Shown piece by piece: positions 1-9,430 of a DNA stretch of 64,000 bases. The first letter of the stretch is position 1, and every line of letters starts with the position of its first letter. The DNA is taken from the NCBI RefSeq assembly GCF_024199925.1, contig NZ_JANADR010000001.1, forward strand, positions 7,195,501 through 7,259,500, in the 5' to 3' direction. The DNA is from Bradyrhizobium sp. CCGUVB1N3. Its GTDB lineage: Bacteria; Pseudomonadota; Alphaproteobacteria; Rhizobiales; Xanthobacteraceae. The position numbers were made by a program, and so were the translations under genes. The notes beneath the pieces are model-generated. The model made no database searches, had not been told where the DNA came from, and saw only the letters and a list, made by a program, of their open reading frames with translations.

Positions 1-1
1 C

Positions 2-1204
2 GAGATTCCGCTAGGCTCCAGTGCCTACAAGATCAAGGAGTCCGTCGCCGGCCGTAGCGTCGTATTGGAGCGGGTGAGGGACTATTGGGCGCGCGATATC
101 AACGTCAATGTCGGGCGTAATAATTTCGATGAATTGCGCTACGAGTTCTTCCGGGACGCGACCGTGGCGATCGAGGCCTTCAAGGCCGACCAGGTGGACT
201 GGCGCACTGAAAACAGCGCGAAGAACTGGGCCACTGCTTATGATTTCCCCGCCGTGTCCGAAAAGCGCGTGATCCTGGAAGAATTCCCCAATCGCAGCTC
301 AGGCGTGATGCAGGCATTTGTGCCGAATCTGCGCCGCGCCAAGTTCAGCGATCCCCGGGTGCGACGGGCGCTCAATTACGCGTTCGACTTCGAGGAGATG
401 AACAAGCAGATTTTCTATGGTCAGTACAAGCGCATCGGCAGCTATTTCGATGGCATTGAGGACCTGATGGCTACCGGACTGCCGCAGGGGAAGGAACTCG
501 AGATTCTTGAACCCTTGCGCGGCGAAGTTCCGCCCGAGGTCTTCACGACCCCCTACACCAACCCGGTTGGCGGCAGCCCGGAATCAGTGCGCGACAATCT
601 GCGTGAGGCGCTGCGTCTGCTGAAAGAGGCCGGCTACGAAGTGCGTGATCGCAAGCTGATTGATACCAGGACCGGCTCACAGCTCGCCCTCGAATTGTTG
701 AGCCAGGATCCGGCCTTCGAACGGGTTACCCTGTTCTACAAGCCGTCGTTGGAGCGGCTGGGCATCGCGGTCACCGTGCGAACCGTCGACCCGATCCAAT
801 ACGAGAACAGGCTTCGCGATTGGGATTTCGACATCGTCACCAACTCTTGGGGAGAGTCGCAGTCTCCCGGCAACGAGCAGCGCGAAGCCTGGGGTTCCAA
901 GGCCGCCGACGCGGCTGGTTCCCGCAACATTGCCGGAATCAAGAATCCCGCCATCGACAAGTTGATCGAAGGGGTGATCTTCGCGAAAAGCCGCGACGAT
1001 CTCGTCGCCGCCACTAAGGCGCTGGATCGTGTCCTCCTGTGGAATCACTATGTCGTGCCGCAGTGGACGTATTCGAAGGTGCGCACGGCGCGGTGGGATC
1101 GTTTCGGCCGGCCAGCGGAATTGCCCAAATACGGCCAGTCCGGTTTTCCCTTCATCTGGTGGTACGACGCAGACAAGGCGGCGCGGATCGCAAAGAAGTC
1201 GTGA
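2..1204 (+). CDS. Peptide/microcin C-type ABC transporter substrate-binding protein, 5' end missing
   Basis: The reading frame is already open at base 2 and starts outside the window, so only the C-terminal 400 residues are seen. The first residues (PLGSSAYKI) match the conserved PLGSGPYK segment of family 5 (YejA/OppA-like) binding proteins, which capture peptides in the periplasm for a membrane permease. The next gene encodes a paralogue with the same landmarks (NNFD..RYEFFRD, DPRVRRALNYAFDFE). It is followed by the second binding protein after only 14 bases and then by two permeases and an ATPase, so it is part of one importer operon. The exact substrate cannot be told from sequence. Confidence 0.9.
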   Translation, partial: EIPLGSSAYKIKESVAGRSVVLERVRDYWARDINVNVGRNNFDELRYEFFRDATVAIEAFKADQVDWRTENSAKNWATAYDFPAVSEKRVILEEFPNRSSGVMQAFVPNLRRAKFSDPRVRRALNYAFDFEEMNKQIFYGQYKRIGSYFDGIEDLMATGLPQGKELEILEPLRGEVPPEVFTTPYTNPVGGSPESVRDNLREALRLLKEAGYEVRDRKLIDTRTGSQLALELLSQDPAFERVTLFYKPSLERLGIAVTVRTVDPIQYENRLRDWDFDIVTNSWGESQSPGNEQREAWGSKAADAAGSRNIAGIKNPAIDKLIEGVIFAKSRDDLVAATKALDRVLLWNHYVVPQWTYSKVRTARWDRFGRPAELPKYGQSGFPFIWWYDADKAARIAKKS

Positions 1205-1218
1205 AGGACATTGTTCGC

Positions 1219-3117
1219 ATGGCGCAGCTTTCACGTCGGCATGTGCTGGCCGTAGGCGCTGGCGGTGCCTTAAGCGCATCGCTCGGTCCGTCCTGGCTGC
1301 GCCGTGCGGCGGCATCGGAGATGCCGGCCGAGATGCACGGCATCTCAGCGTTCGGCGATCTCAAATATCCGTCCGACTTCCACCATTTCGACTACGTCAA
1401 TGTCGATGCGCCGAAGGGCGGCACGTTCTCGCTGATTCCGGCTGTGCGCGCCTACAACCAATCCTATTTCACGTTCAGCTCGCTCAACGCCTTCATCCTC
1501 AAGGGCGAGGGCGCGCAAGGTATGGACCTGACCTTCGTTTCGCTGATGGCGCATGCCGGCGACGAGCCCGACGCGATGTACGGCTATGCCGCCAAATCGG
1601 TGCAGATCTCGCCCGACAAGCTCGCCTATCGCTATAGGATCCGGCCCGAGGCGCGGTTCCACGACGGCTCGAAGCTGACCGCGCATGACGTCGCCTTCTC
1701 CATCAATACGCTGAAGGAGAAGGGCCATCCGCTGATCCAGTTGCAGATGCGCGACGTCAAAGGCGCCGAAGCGCTCGATGACGTCACGGTGGTGGTGAAT
1801 TTTGCAGAGAAGCGCGCGCGCGACGTGCCGCTTTATGCGGCGGGCCTACCGATCTTTTCGAAGGCCTATTACGCGACGCGGCCGTTCGACGAATCGTCGA
1901 CCGACGTTCCGCTGGGGTCTGGCCCCTACAAGGTCGGGAGATTCGAGATCAACCGCTACATCGAGTTCGAGCGGGTGAAGGATTGGTGGGCGGCCGATCT
2001 TCCCGTTTGCCGCGGCTGCAACAATTTCGACATCGTGCGCTACGAGTTCTACCGCGATCGGGACGTTGCGTTCGAGGGCTTTACCGGCAAGAACTATCTT
2101 TACCGCGAGGAATTCACCTCACGCATCTGGGCGACGCGCTACGATTTCCCCGCCGTCAAGGACGGCCGCGTCAAGCGCGAACAGGTGCCGGACCGCACGC
2201 CGTCGGGTGGCCAAGGCTGGTTCATCAACACCCGGCGCGACAAGTTCAAGGACGTCAAGATTCGCGACGCCATGAACTGCGCGTTCGATTTCGAGTGGAC
2301 CAACAAGACCATCATGTACGGCGCCTATGCGCGCACAATCTCGCCGTTCCAGAACTCGGACCTCGTTGCACAGGGCATGCCCACGGCCGAGGAATTGAAG
2401 CTGCTTGAGCCTTATCGGGGGCAGGTCCCCGACGAGGTGTTCGGCGAGCCCTACGTACCACCGGTAACGGACGGCTCAGGCCAGGACCGCACGCTGTTGC
2501 GCAAGGCACAGCAGTTGCTCCAGGAGGCAAAGCTTCCGGTCAAGGACGGCAAGCGTCTCCTGCCGAACGGCGATGTCTTTACTGTCGAGTTCCTGATCGA
2601 AGAGCCGTCGTTCCAGCCGCATCACGCGTCCTTCATCAAGAACCTGAACACGCTGGGGATCGAGGCCAGTTTGCGCCTCGTCGATGCCGTTCAGCATCGC
2701 GCGCGCGTCGAAGCCTTCGATTTCGACGTTACAGTCGAACGCATCAGCATGACGCCGACACCCGGTGACAGCCTGCGCACCTATTTTACCGCACAGGCCG
2801 CAGCGACGAAGGGATCGTATAATCTGGCAGGCGTCGCCAGTCCGGCGATCGACGCGCTGGTGGAGAAGGCGATGGCGGCCAATACGCGCGATGAGCTGAC
2901 GGTCGCCTGCCGCGCGATCGATCGCGTCTTTCGTGCTGGGCGCTATTGGGTGCCGCAATGGAATAACACCAGCCACCGGCTGGCCTATTGGGACATGTTC
3001 GATCACCCGGAGAAGTTGCCGCGCTACCAGCTCAGCGATTATTCCAGCGACGTCGGCGAGCGGACCCTGTGGTGGTTCGACGCCGCCAAGGCCGCCAAGC
3101 TCGATCAGGCGAAGTAG
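1219..3117 (+). CDS. yejA: Peptide/microcin C-type ABC transporter substrate-binding protein with Tat-like signal
   Basis: This 632-residue family 5 solute-binding protein is the full-length paralogue of the truncated gene before it. The chosen ATG gives an N-terminus with a twin arginine (SRRH, residues 5-8), a hydrophobic stretch and an Ala-rich cleavage region, as in Tat-exported YejA-like proteins. An in-frame GTG at 1201 is an alternative start that would overlap the previous stop codon. The body shows the family landmarks PLGSGPYKVGRF and NNFDIVRYEFYRD. It ends 3 bases before the YejB-type permease, so it is the periplasmic receptor of this importer. Tandem receptors suggest a widened substrate range; that is inference. 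Confidence 0.93.
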   Translation: MAQLSRRHVLAVGAGGALSASLGPSWLRRAAASEMPAEMHGISAFGDLKYPSDFHHFDYVNVDAPKGGTFSLIPAVRAYNQSYFTFSSLNAFILKGEGAQGMDLTFVSLMAHAGDEPDAMYGYAAKSVQISPDKLAYRYRIRPEARFHDGSKLTAHDVAFSINTLKEKGHPLIQLQMRDVKGAEALDDVTVVVNFAEKRARDVPLYAAGLPIFSKAYYATRPFDESSTDVPLGSGPYKVGRFEINRYIEFERVKDWWAADLPVCRGCNNFDIVRYEFYRDRDVAFEGFTGKNYLYREEFTSRIWATRYDFPAVKDGRVKREQVPDRTPSGGQGWFINTRRDKFKDVKIRDAMNCAFDFEWTNKTIMYGAYARTISPFQNSDLVAQGMPTAEELKLLEPYRGQVPDEVFGEPYVPPVTDGSGQDRTLLRKAQQLLQEAKLPVKDGKRLLPNGDVFTVEFLIEEPSFQPHHASFIKNLNTLGIEASLRLVDAVQHRARVEAFDFDVTVERISMTPTPGDSLRTYFTAQAAATKGSYNLAGVASPAIDALVEKAMAANTRDELTVACRAIDRVFRAGRYWVPQWNNTSHRLAYWDMFDHPEKLPRYQLSDYSSDVGERTLWWFDAAKAAKLDQAK

Positions 3118-3120
3118 CTC

Positions 3121-4230
3121 ATGAGCGCCTATATCGCCCGCCGCATTCTCCTGATGATCCCGACGCTGCTCGGGATCCTCTTCATTTCCTTCGTCGTGGT
3201 GCAATTCGCGCCGGGCGGCCCGGTCGAGCGCGTGATCGCGCAGCTCTCCGGCGCCGACACCGGCGGCACCTCGCGTATCTCGGGTGGCGGCGACTTCGCG
3301 CAGCGCGCGCCGGGACAGCTCGGCGCCGGCGCCGACGCGGTCAACTCGAAATACCGCGGCGCGCAGGGGCTCGATCCCGAGTTCATCAAGAAACTGGAGC
3401 AGCAGTTCGGCTTCGACAAGCCGGCGCCCGAGCGCTTCCTGATGATGGTCTGGAATTTCGCGCGGTTCGATTTCGGCACCAGCTATTTCCGCACCGTCAG
3501 CGTCATTCAGCTCATCAAGGAGAAACTGCCGGTCTCGATCTCGCTCGGCATCTGGCTGACGCTGATAACGTATCTGATCTCGATCCCGCTCGGCATTCGC
3601 AAGGCGGTCAAGGACGGTGCGCGGTTCGACACCTGGACCTCGGCGGTGATCGTGCTCGGCTACGCGATTCCCGGCTTCCTGTTCGCGATCCTCCTGATCA
3701 TCCTGTTTGCCGGCGGCTCCTTCTTCAACTGGTTCCCGCTGCGCGGGCTGACGTCCGACGGCTGGTCGCAATTCCCCTGGTACTGGAAGATCCTCGACTA
3801 TTTCTGGCACCTGACCTTGCCGCTGATCTCGATGGCGCTCGGTGCGTTTGCGACCATGACGTTTCTCACCAAGAACTCGTTCCTGGACGAGATCCGCAAG
3901 CAATACGTCATGACTGCGCGGGCCAAGGGCTGTAGCGAGCGCCAGGTGCTCTATGGCCACATCTTCCGCAATGCCATGTTGATCGTGATCGCGGGCTTCC
4001 CCGGCGCCTTCATCAGCGCCTTCTTCTCCGGCTCGCTTCTGATCGAGACCATCTTCTCGCTGGACGGGCTCGGGCTGCTCGGTTTCGAAAGCGTTCTCAA
4101 CCGTGATTATCCCGTCGTGTTCGGCACGCTCTACATCTTTTCGCTGATGGGTCTCGTGGTCAATCTGATCTCCGATCTGACCTATATGTGGATCGATCCC
4201 CGGATCGATTTCGAGGCGCGGGAGGTCTGA
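3121..4230 (+). CDS. yejB: ABC transporter permease, YejB type
   Basis: The 369-residue protein starts [19 protein letters not shown], the typical first membrane helix of DppB/YejB permeases. A long periplasmic insert follows (about residues 35-100), then several further helices and the EAA loop around [17 protein letters not shown]. It should form the inner-membrane channel with the next gene product for uptake of peptides or microcin C-like compounds. Its stop codon overlaps the start of the next gene by one base (TGATG), which points to translational coupling. Confidence 0.93.
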   Translation: MSAYIARRILLMIPTLLGILFISFVVVQFAPGGPVERVIAQLSGADTGGTSRISGGGDFAQRAPGQLGAGADAVNSKYRGAQGLDPEFIKKLEQQFGFDKPAPERFLMMVWNFARFDFGTSYFRTVSVIQLIKEKLPVSISLGIWLTLITYLISIPLGIRKAVKDGARFDTWTSAVIVLGYAIPGFLFAILLIILFAGGSFFNWFPLRGLTSDGWSQFPWYWKILDYFWHLTLPLISMALGAFATMTFLTKNSFLDEIRKQYVMTARAKGCSERQVLYGHIFRNAMLIVIAGFPGAFISAFFSGSLLIETIFSLDGLGLLGFESVLNRDYPVVFGTLYIFSLMGLVVNLISDLTYMWIDPRIDFEAREV

Positions 4231-5408
4231 TGTCGGTCACCGCGCCCACACCGATCGAGACCAAGACCACATCGCCGGTCGGCGAGGTCGCGCCGGCGCC
4301 GCGCAAGGCGTTCGCCCCGTCGCCGCTCAACCAGCGGCGCTGGCAGAACTTCAAGGCGAACCGGCGCGGCTACTGGTCGTTCTGGATCTTCATGGTCCTG
4401 TTCGTGGTCTCGCTGTTCGCCGAATTGATCGCCAACGACCGTCCCTTCATGATCAAGTTCGACGGCCGTCTCTACTGGCCCGCCTTCGTCACCTATTCGG
4501 AGACCACCTTTGGCGGTGATTTCGAGACCGCGGCCGACTATCGCGATCCCTACTTGCAGAAGCTGATCAAGGACAAGGGCGGCATGATCGTCTGGCCGCT
4601 GATCCGCTATTCCTACGACACCCACAATCTCGACCTGCCGACGCCCGCGCCGTCGCCGCCGACCTGGATGCTGACGGAGGCGCAATGCAAGCCGGTGGTG
4701 GAGAAGAAGGGCCTGAAGAGCTGCCGTGATCTCGAATACAACTGGCTCGGCACCGACGACCAGGGCCGCGACGTGGTCGCGCGGCTGATCTACGGCTTCC
4801 GCATCTCGGTGCTGTTCGGCCTGACGTTGACCATCGTTTCGTCCGTCATCGGCATCATCGCCGGCGGCGTGCAGGGCTATTTCGGCGGCTGGATAGATCT
4901 GTTGTTCCAGCGCTTCATCGAGATATGGAACGCCATACCCTATCTCTATCTGCTGCTCATCATATCGGCGGTGCTCCCGCCGGGCTTCTTCATCCTGCTC
5001 GGCATCATGGTGCTGTTTCACTGGGTGGCGCTGGTCGGCCTCGTGCGCGCGGAGTTCTTGCGCGGGCGGAATTTCGAATACATCCAGGCTGCGCGGGCGC
5101 TCGGGGTCTCCAATGCCGTGATCATGTTCCGCCACCTGCTGCCGAACGCCATGGTCGCGACGATGACGTTCCTGCCGTTCATAGTCTCCTCGTCGGTGAT
5201 GACGCTGACGGCCCTCGACTTCCTCGGCTTCGGCCTGCCGCCCGGCTCGCCGTCGCTCGGCGAGATGCTGGCGCAGGCCAAGGCCAACGTGCAGGCGCCG
5301 TGGCTCGGCTTCTCCGGCTTCTTCGCCGTCGCGATCATGCTGTCGCTCCTGATCTTCACCGGCGAAGCAGTGCGCGACGCCTTCGATCCGCGCAAGACGT
5401 TCAGGTAA
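4230..5408 (+). CDS. yejE: ABC transporter permease, YejE type
   Basis: The ATG at 4230 overlaps the stop of the previous permease. The 392-residue product has a long cytoplasmic N-terminus with an SPLNQRRWQNFKANRRGYWSF-like motif, one membrane helix, and a large periplasmic insert (about 60-190), then the NWLGTDDQGRDVVARL segment and the permease domain with its EAA loop (IQAARALGVSNAVIMFRHLLPN). This is the usual build of YejE, the partner of YejB. An upstream in-frame start at 4188 would read deep into yejB and is less likely. Confidence 0.93.
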   Translation: MSVTAPTPIETKTTSPVGEVAPAPRKAFAPSPLNQRRWQNFKANRRGYWSFWIFMVLFVVSLFAELIANDRPFMIKFDGRLYWPAFVTYSETTFGGDFETAADYRDPYLQKLIKDKGGMIVWPLIRYSYDTHNLDLPTPAPSPPTWMLTEAQCKPVVEKKGLKSCRDLEYNWLGTDDQGRDVVARLIYGFRISVLFGLTLTIVSSVIGIIAGGVQGYFGGWIDLLFQRFIEIWNAIPYLYLLLIISAVLPPGFFILLGIMVLFHWVALVGLVRAEFLRGRNFEYIQAARALGVSNAVIMFRHLLPNAMVATMTFLPFIVSSSVMTLTALDFLGFGLPPGSPSLGEMLAQAKANVQAPWLGFSGFFAVAIMLSLLIFTGEAVRDAFDPRKTFR

Positions 5409-5411
5409 GCG

Positions 5412-7049
5412 ATGGACGCGATCAACCAACCCCTGCTCAGCGTGCGCGACCTCTCGGTGGCCTTCCACCAGGGCGGCGGCACGACGCTCGCCGTCGACAA
5501 GGTGTCGTTCCAGATCAAGCGCGGCGAATGCGTGGCGCTGGTCGGCGAATCCGGCTCCGGCAAGTCGGTCAGCGCGCTCTCGGTCATGAAGCTCCTGCCC
5601 TATCCGAACGCCTCGCATCCCTCGGGAAGCATCCGCTTCAAGGGGCGTGAGATCCTGAACCTCTCGGAACAGGAGATGCGCGGCATCCGCGGCAGCGACA
5701 TCTCGATCATCTTCCAGGAGCCGATGACCTCGCTCAATCCGTTACACACGATCGAGGCGCAGATCGGCGAGATCATCCAGCTCCACAATCCGACCAGCAA
5801 TGCGCTGGCGCGCAAGCGGACGCTGGAGCTGCTCACCCAGGTCGGCATCCCAGATCCCGAGACCCGGCTCGCGAGCTATCCGCACCAGCTCTCCGGCGGC
5901 CAGCGTCAGCGCGTGATGATCGCGATGGCGCTCGCCAACGAACCCGACCTCCTGATTGCGGACGAGCCGACCACGGCGCTCGACGTCACGGTGCAGGCGC
6001 AGATCCTGGCGCTGCTCGCCGAGATCCGCTCGCGCCTCGGCATGAGCCTGCTCTTCATCACCCACGACCTCGGCATCGTGCGCCGCATCGCTGACACCGT
6101 CTGCGTGATGAACGGCGGCAAGATCGTCGAGCAGGGCCCGGTCGAGCAGGTCTTCAACAGTCCCAAGCATCCCTATACGCGCGACCTGCTCGCGGCCGAG
6201 CCGAGGCCGGATCCGGCGCCGCCGCAGCCGAACGCGCCGGTCGTGATGTCGGCGGACGCGCTAAAAGTCTGGTTTCCGATCAAGCGCGGCTTCCTGCGCA
6301 AGACCGTCGGCCACATCAAGGCGGTCGACGGCGTCAGCGTCGCCGTGCGCAAGGGCGAAACGCTCGGCGTCGTCGGCGAGTCCGGCTCCGGCAAGACCAC
6401 GCTCGGGCTGGCGCTGTTGCGTCTGATCTCGTCGAACGGCCGCATCGTCTTCCTGGGGAAAGACATCCAGGGCCTGCGTTTCAAGGAGATGCGCCCGTTC
6501 CGGCGCGACATGCAGGTCGTGTTCCAGGATCCGTTCGGCTCGCTCAGTCCGCGCATGTCGGTCGCCGATATCGTCGGCGAGGGCCTCTCGGTGCATCAGC
6601 CAAAACTGTCGCGCGAGGACAGCGAGGCGCGCGTCATCAAGGCGCTGGAGGATGTGGGCCTCAATCCGGAGACGCGCTTCCGCTATCCGCATGAATTTTC
6701 CGGCGGCCAGCGCCAGCGCATCAGCATCGCACGCGCGATCGTGCTCGAGCCCGATTTCGTCGTACTGGACGAGCCGACCAGCGCGCTCGACATGCTGTTC
6801 CAGGCGCAGATGGTCGATCTGCTGCGCGAATTGCAGCGCAAGCGCAATCTCACCTACATGTTCATCTCGCATGACCTTCGCGTCGTAGCCTCGCTCGCCA
6901 GCCATCTGATCGTGATGCGCGGCGGCAAGGTGGTCGAGGAAGGGCAGGCGGCGGAGCTGTTCAAGAACCCGAAGACAGATTACACGCGCGCGCTGTTTGC
7001 GGCGGCGTTCCGGCTGGAGACGGCAGGGAATGGGGCGGTGGCGACGTAG
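5412..7049 (+). CDS. yejF: ABC transporter ATP-binding protein with two nucleotide-binding domains, YejF type
   Basis: The 545-residue protein carries two complete ATPase modules in tandem. The first has Walker A GESGSGKS (45-52) and signature LSGGQRQR (160-167). The second has Walker A GESGSGKT (322-329), signature FSGGQRQR (429-436) and Walker B VVLDEP (451-456). This fused layout is the rule for YejF and for DppD-DppF fusions and powers the YejBE channel from the cytoplasm. It begins 3 bases after yejE and closes the operon. A short palindromic repeat follows 5 bases after its stop codon. Confidence 0.94.
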   Translation: MDAINQPLLSVRDLSVAFHQGGGTTLAVDKVSFQIKRGECVALVGESGSGKSVSALSVMKLLPYPNASHPSGSIRFKGREILNLSEQEMRGIRGSDISIIFQEPMTSLNPLHTIEAQIGEIIQLHNPTSNALARKRTLELLTQVGIPDPETRLASYPHQLSGGQRQRVMIAMALANEPDLLIADEPTTALDVTVQAQILALLAEIRSRLGMSLLFITHDLGIVRRIADTVCVMNGGKIVEQGPVEQVFNSPKHPYTRDLLAAEPRPDPAPPQPNAPVVMSADALKVWFPIKRGFLRKTVGHIKAVDGVSVAVRKGETLGVVGESGSGKTTLGLALLRLISSNGRIVFLGKDIQGLRFKEMRPFRRDMQVVFQDPFGSLSPRMSVADIVGEGLSVHQPKLSREDSEARVIKALEDVGLNPETRFRYPHEFSGGQRQRISIARAIVLEPDFVVLDEPTSALDMLFQAQMVDLLRELQRKRNLTYMFISHDLRVVASLASHLIVMRGGKVVEEGQAAELFKNPKTDYTRALFAAAFRLETAGNGAVAT

Positions 7050-7054
7050 TTGCT

Positions 7055-7097
7055 GTCATTCCGGGTTCGCGCGTTGGTGCGCGTGCCCCGGAATGAC
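7055..7097. repeat. Palindromic intergenic repeat (GTCATTCCGGG family)
   Basis: GTCATTCCGGG at 7055-7065 pairs with CCCGGAATGAC at 7087-7097. The element lies between the convergent yejF and NlpC/P60 genes. The same arms recur at 33590-33678. Such elements are dispersed in Bradyrhizobium-like genomes; here it could act as a transcript end. Confidence 0.8.
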
Positions 7098-7105
7098 GCT
7101 CTGGG

Positions 7106-7948
7106 TTAGAGCCGCTTGATCGCGACGACCTCGCTTCCGGCCTGCTTGATCCGCGCGATCGCGGGCTCGGTCGCCTCGATCACCGCCGCCATGTGATGCG
7201 CGTTGGCGTGGACCATGGTGCTGCCGTCGCGCACGATCGCGACATGGCCCTTCCAGAAGATCAGATCGCCGCGTTGCAGCCTGGTCCTCTCATGCAGCCC
7301 CAGGGTTCGTCCCAGACCCGCCAGTTGCATGTCGCTGTCGCGCGGGCAGCCGATGCCAGCGGCGGTCAGTGAAACCTGGACCAGCCCGGAGCAATCGATG
7401 CCCAGTGAGCTCTTGCCGCCCCAGAGATAGGGCGTGCCGACGAAGCGCTCGGCCACGGTGACGAAGTCCGGCTCGCGGTGGTCGAGAGCGACGAGGTGCG
7501 TCTTCGGCAGATAGTGTCCCTCGCGGGTAATCGCGAAGGGGCCATCGTCGCGTGTCACGGCAACCTTCGACCCCATCACGAGCGTTTCGGATGGCGGCAG
7601 CTTGATCGACGGGCCGGGAAAGGCAAAGGTCCGGAGCGCGCCGACCCTGTGTGTTGGCGCAGCCGCGGGCTTGGCGAGCGCCGCATCGGGAATCCAGCCG
7701 ACATAGCCGTCGCTTACGAGCTGGCCCCAGGCCCAGCCTTCGCCGTTGCGATCGTAGACCGTGATGCGCTCGCCGCGCAGCGCCTCCGACATCAGCATCG
7801 CGTTCGACGACGGCTGTTCGCGCAGCGGCGCGATCGCCTCGATCACCTCGAACTCCTCGCCGGTGACGAAGCGCTCCGCCTGCACCTTGCCTTCGAGATA
7901 TTTCGCCGCGATGTCGCCGCGCGCCGGGGTCAGCCGCTTGTCATGCAT
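7106..7948 (-). CDS. NlpC/P60 family cysteine peptidase with SH3-type domain
   Basis: The 280-residue protein has an SH3b-like N-terminal half (about 30-150) and a C-terminal NlpC/P60 domain. The catalytic Cys is C186 in the DCSGLVQ motif and the His is H235 in KGHVAIVRD, with a third polar residue likely around H247. Enzymes of this family cut gamma-D-glutamyl-diamino acid bonds in cell-wall peptides. No signal peptide is visible, so it probably acts on recycled muropeptides in the cytoplasm. Its start overlaps by 8 bases the end of the interrupted aminopeptidase gene, so the two were one operon, a pairing that suits peptide recycling. The IS element upstream probably alters its expression. 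Confidence 0.9.
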   Translation of the reverse strand: MHDKRLTPARGDIAAKYLEGKVQAERFVTGEEFEVIEAIAPLREQPSSNAMLMSEALRGERITVYDRNGEGWAWGQLVSDGYVGWIPDAALAKPAAAPTHRVGALRTFAFPGPSIKLPPSETLVMGSKVAVTRDDGPFAITREGHYLPKTHLVALDHREPDFVTVAERFVGTPYLWGGKSSLGIDCSGLVQVSLTAAGIGCPRDSDMQLAGLGRTLGLHERTRLQRGDLIFWKGHVAIVRDGSTMVHANAHHMAAVIEATEPAIARIKQAGSEVVAIKRL

Positions 7949-8264
7949 AGCGTTCGCTCAGCAGTAGGTAGAGTGCGCGCGCGGCCTGGCATTCGCCGCC
8001 CTCGGGTCGCGCGGGTTTCGCCGATGGCGTCCAGGCGTAGATGTCGATATGCAGCCAGCTCTTCGCCTGCTCGACGAAACGCTGCAGGAACAGCGCGCAG
8101 GTGATCGAGCCGGCGAAGGTGCCCGATGGCGCGTTGGTAATATTGGCCGTCTTGGAGTCCAGCCAGGAATCGTAAGCCGGCCATAGCGGCATGCGCCACA
8201 ACGGATCGTTCTCCCTGACGGCGCAGCGCGCGACGTCGGCAGCAAGCGTCTCATCATTGGTGTA

Positions 8265-8285
8265 ATACCAATCCTCATAATGATC
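8265..8285. repeat. Terminal inverted repeat of the IS630 element, orfB end
   Basis: The sequence from 8266 (TACCAATCCTCATAATGAT) matches the inverted other end at 9411-9430 at most of the outer 11 positions. Confidence 0.75.
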
Positions 8286-8838
8286 GACCGATGTAAGCCC
8301 AATCGCGGAGCCCGATCGACATGATCTTCCACGGCTGCGCGATGAGGGTGTTCCAGGCGTAACAGCAGTGGTCGACGATGTCGTCGTAGGATTTGAAGAC
8401 GCGGTTTGACAGCCAATTTTGGCGCATGAACTGCCAGATGTTCTCCTGGCTGTTCAGCTCGGGCGAACGCGGCGGCAATGGCAGCAGCGAGATGTTGTGC
8501 GGAACGCTCAGCTGCTTCGCTCCGTGCCATCCAGCCTGATCGAGGATGATGATGGCGTGGGCACCATGGCTGACCTTGGTGGATATCTCATCGAGATGAA
8601 GCTGCATTGCTTCGGTGTTGCAGAAAGGTAGTACCAGAGCGGCGCCAGTTCCGAGTTCAGGACATACGGCACCGAACAGGTACGTCGATTGCGTACGCTG
8701 GTCATGGGCTGCCCGCGGCCGCGATCCCTTTCTGGCCCAGCGATAGGTGAGCTTATTCTTCTGGCCCACCCGCATCTCATCCTGGAACCACACCTCTACC
8801 GGCGTGTCCGGCGCAAGGCTGCTGCGGATGTCCTCCAC
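8275..8838 (-). CDS. IS630-family transposase, catalytic part (OrfB)
   Basis: This frame encodes the DDE catalytic half: D20 in WFQDEMRVG, D100 in IIILDQAGWHG and E132 in PELNSQENIWQF. It has no start or ribosome site of its own; the frame stays open upstream of the listed ATG back to a run of seven A on the coding strand (8852-8858). A -1 shift there would join the OrfA residues EAYKK to NFHSSVEDIRSS and give one full transposase. All catalytic residues are present, so the element may still be active. Confidence 0.85.
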   Translation of the reverse strand: MEDIRSSLAPDTPVEVWFQDEMRVGQKNKLTYRWARKGSRPRAAHDQRTQSTYLFGAVCPELGTGAALVLPFCNTEAMQLHLDEISTKVSHGAHAIIILDQAGWHGAKQLSVPHNISLLPLPPRSPELNSQENIWQFMRQNWLSNRVFKSYDDIVDHCCYAWNTLIAQPWKIMSIGLRDWAYIGRSL

Positions 8839-9344
8839 GCTGGAGTGGAAGTTTTTTTATATGCCTCGATCGCATCGGGATCCTGCTTGTAAGCTCTCGG
8901 CCGGGCGCTGACGTGTGAGAAGCCGAGGTCCTTGAGGGCGCGATAGACCGTGTCGTCTGATACCGAGATGCCAAACTCCTCGTGCAGCCGCATGATCAGG
9001 TCACACGCCCGCCAGCGCACCACGCCATGGATGGCCGGGATCGGCCCTTCGTCCACGATCTGCGCCAGAAACGCCCGATGCTCCTCGTTGAGCTTCGCCG
9101 GCGCACCTGGCGCGGGGACATTGATCAAACCATCCGGCCCTTGCTCGTTGAACCGGATCACCCAGTCGCGTAGCGTCTGCCGGTCCATCCCGCCGACCTT
9201 GGCGGCCTCCGTGCGCGAGGCGCCATCGAGCACCGCAGCAATCGCCAGAAGCCGCCGAACCTGATCGCTGTCCTTCGCCCGCCGCGCTAACCGGCGCACC
9301 TCAACCGCCGTCAAATCCGTCCGAACCGCAATCGGCTGGCCCAT
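8796..9344 (-). CDS. IS630-family transposase, DNA-binding part (OrfA)
   Basis: The 182-residue frame contains winged-helix/HTH segments (DQVRRLLAIAAVLDG, RTEAAKVGGMDRQTLRDWV) that bind the terminal repeats. The ATG at 9344 is preceded by a clear GGAGGG ribosome site; an upstream TTG at 9359 is less likely. The frame overlaps OrfB by 43 bases, and the overlap contains the A7 slippery run. After the slip point OrfA continues with an unrelated Arg-rich tail. Confidence 0.85.
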   Translation of the reverse strand: MGQPIAVRTDLTAVEVRRLARRAKDSDQVRRLLAIAAVLDGASRTEAAKVGGMDRQTLRDWVIRFNEQGPDGLINVPAPGAPAKLNEEHRAFLAQIVDEGPIPAIHGVVRWRACDLIMRLHEEFGISVSDDTVYRALKDLGFSHVSARPRAYKQDPDAIEAYKKTSTPAWRTSAAALRRTRR

Positions 9345-9409
9345 GGCAACTCCCTCCAATTGCCATGTTGAATCATCGACCCGCTGATTTGGAAAGCCCC
9401 ACCGTGAGT

Positions 9410-9430
9410 CACCACCTCAGCGGATTAGTA
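9410..9430. repeat. Terminal inverted repeat of the IS630 element, orfA end
   Basis: On the minus strand the end reads TACTAATCCGCTGAGGTGG, an imperfect copy of the opposite terminus at 8266. Confidence 0.75.

Larger units (their letters stand above)
8265..9430 (-). mobile_element. IS630-family insertion sequence in the aminopeptidase gene
   Basis: The element is about 1.17 kb. Its ends are imperfect inverted repeats: TACCAATCCTC reads inward from 8266 and TACTAATCCGC reads inward from 9430 on the other strand. It is flanked by TA at 8263-8264 and 9431-9432, the target duplication expected of IS630/Tc1-type transposition (TAA is also possible because of an adjacent A). It carries two overlapping transposase frames on the minus strand. 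The junctions rejoin the aminopeptidase codons when the element is removed, which fixes its borders to within a base or two. Confidence 0.92.

Noticed and set aside
2476..3960. 494-codon minus-strand frame across yejA and yejB
   Set aside because: Shadow frame rich in R/D/E; the plus-strand genes are strongly supported.
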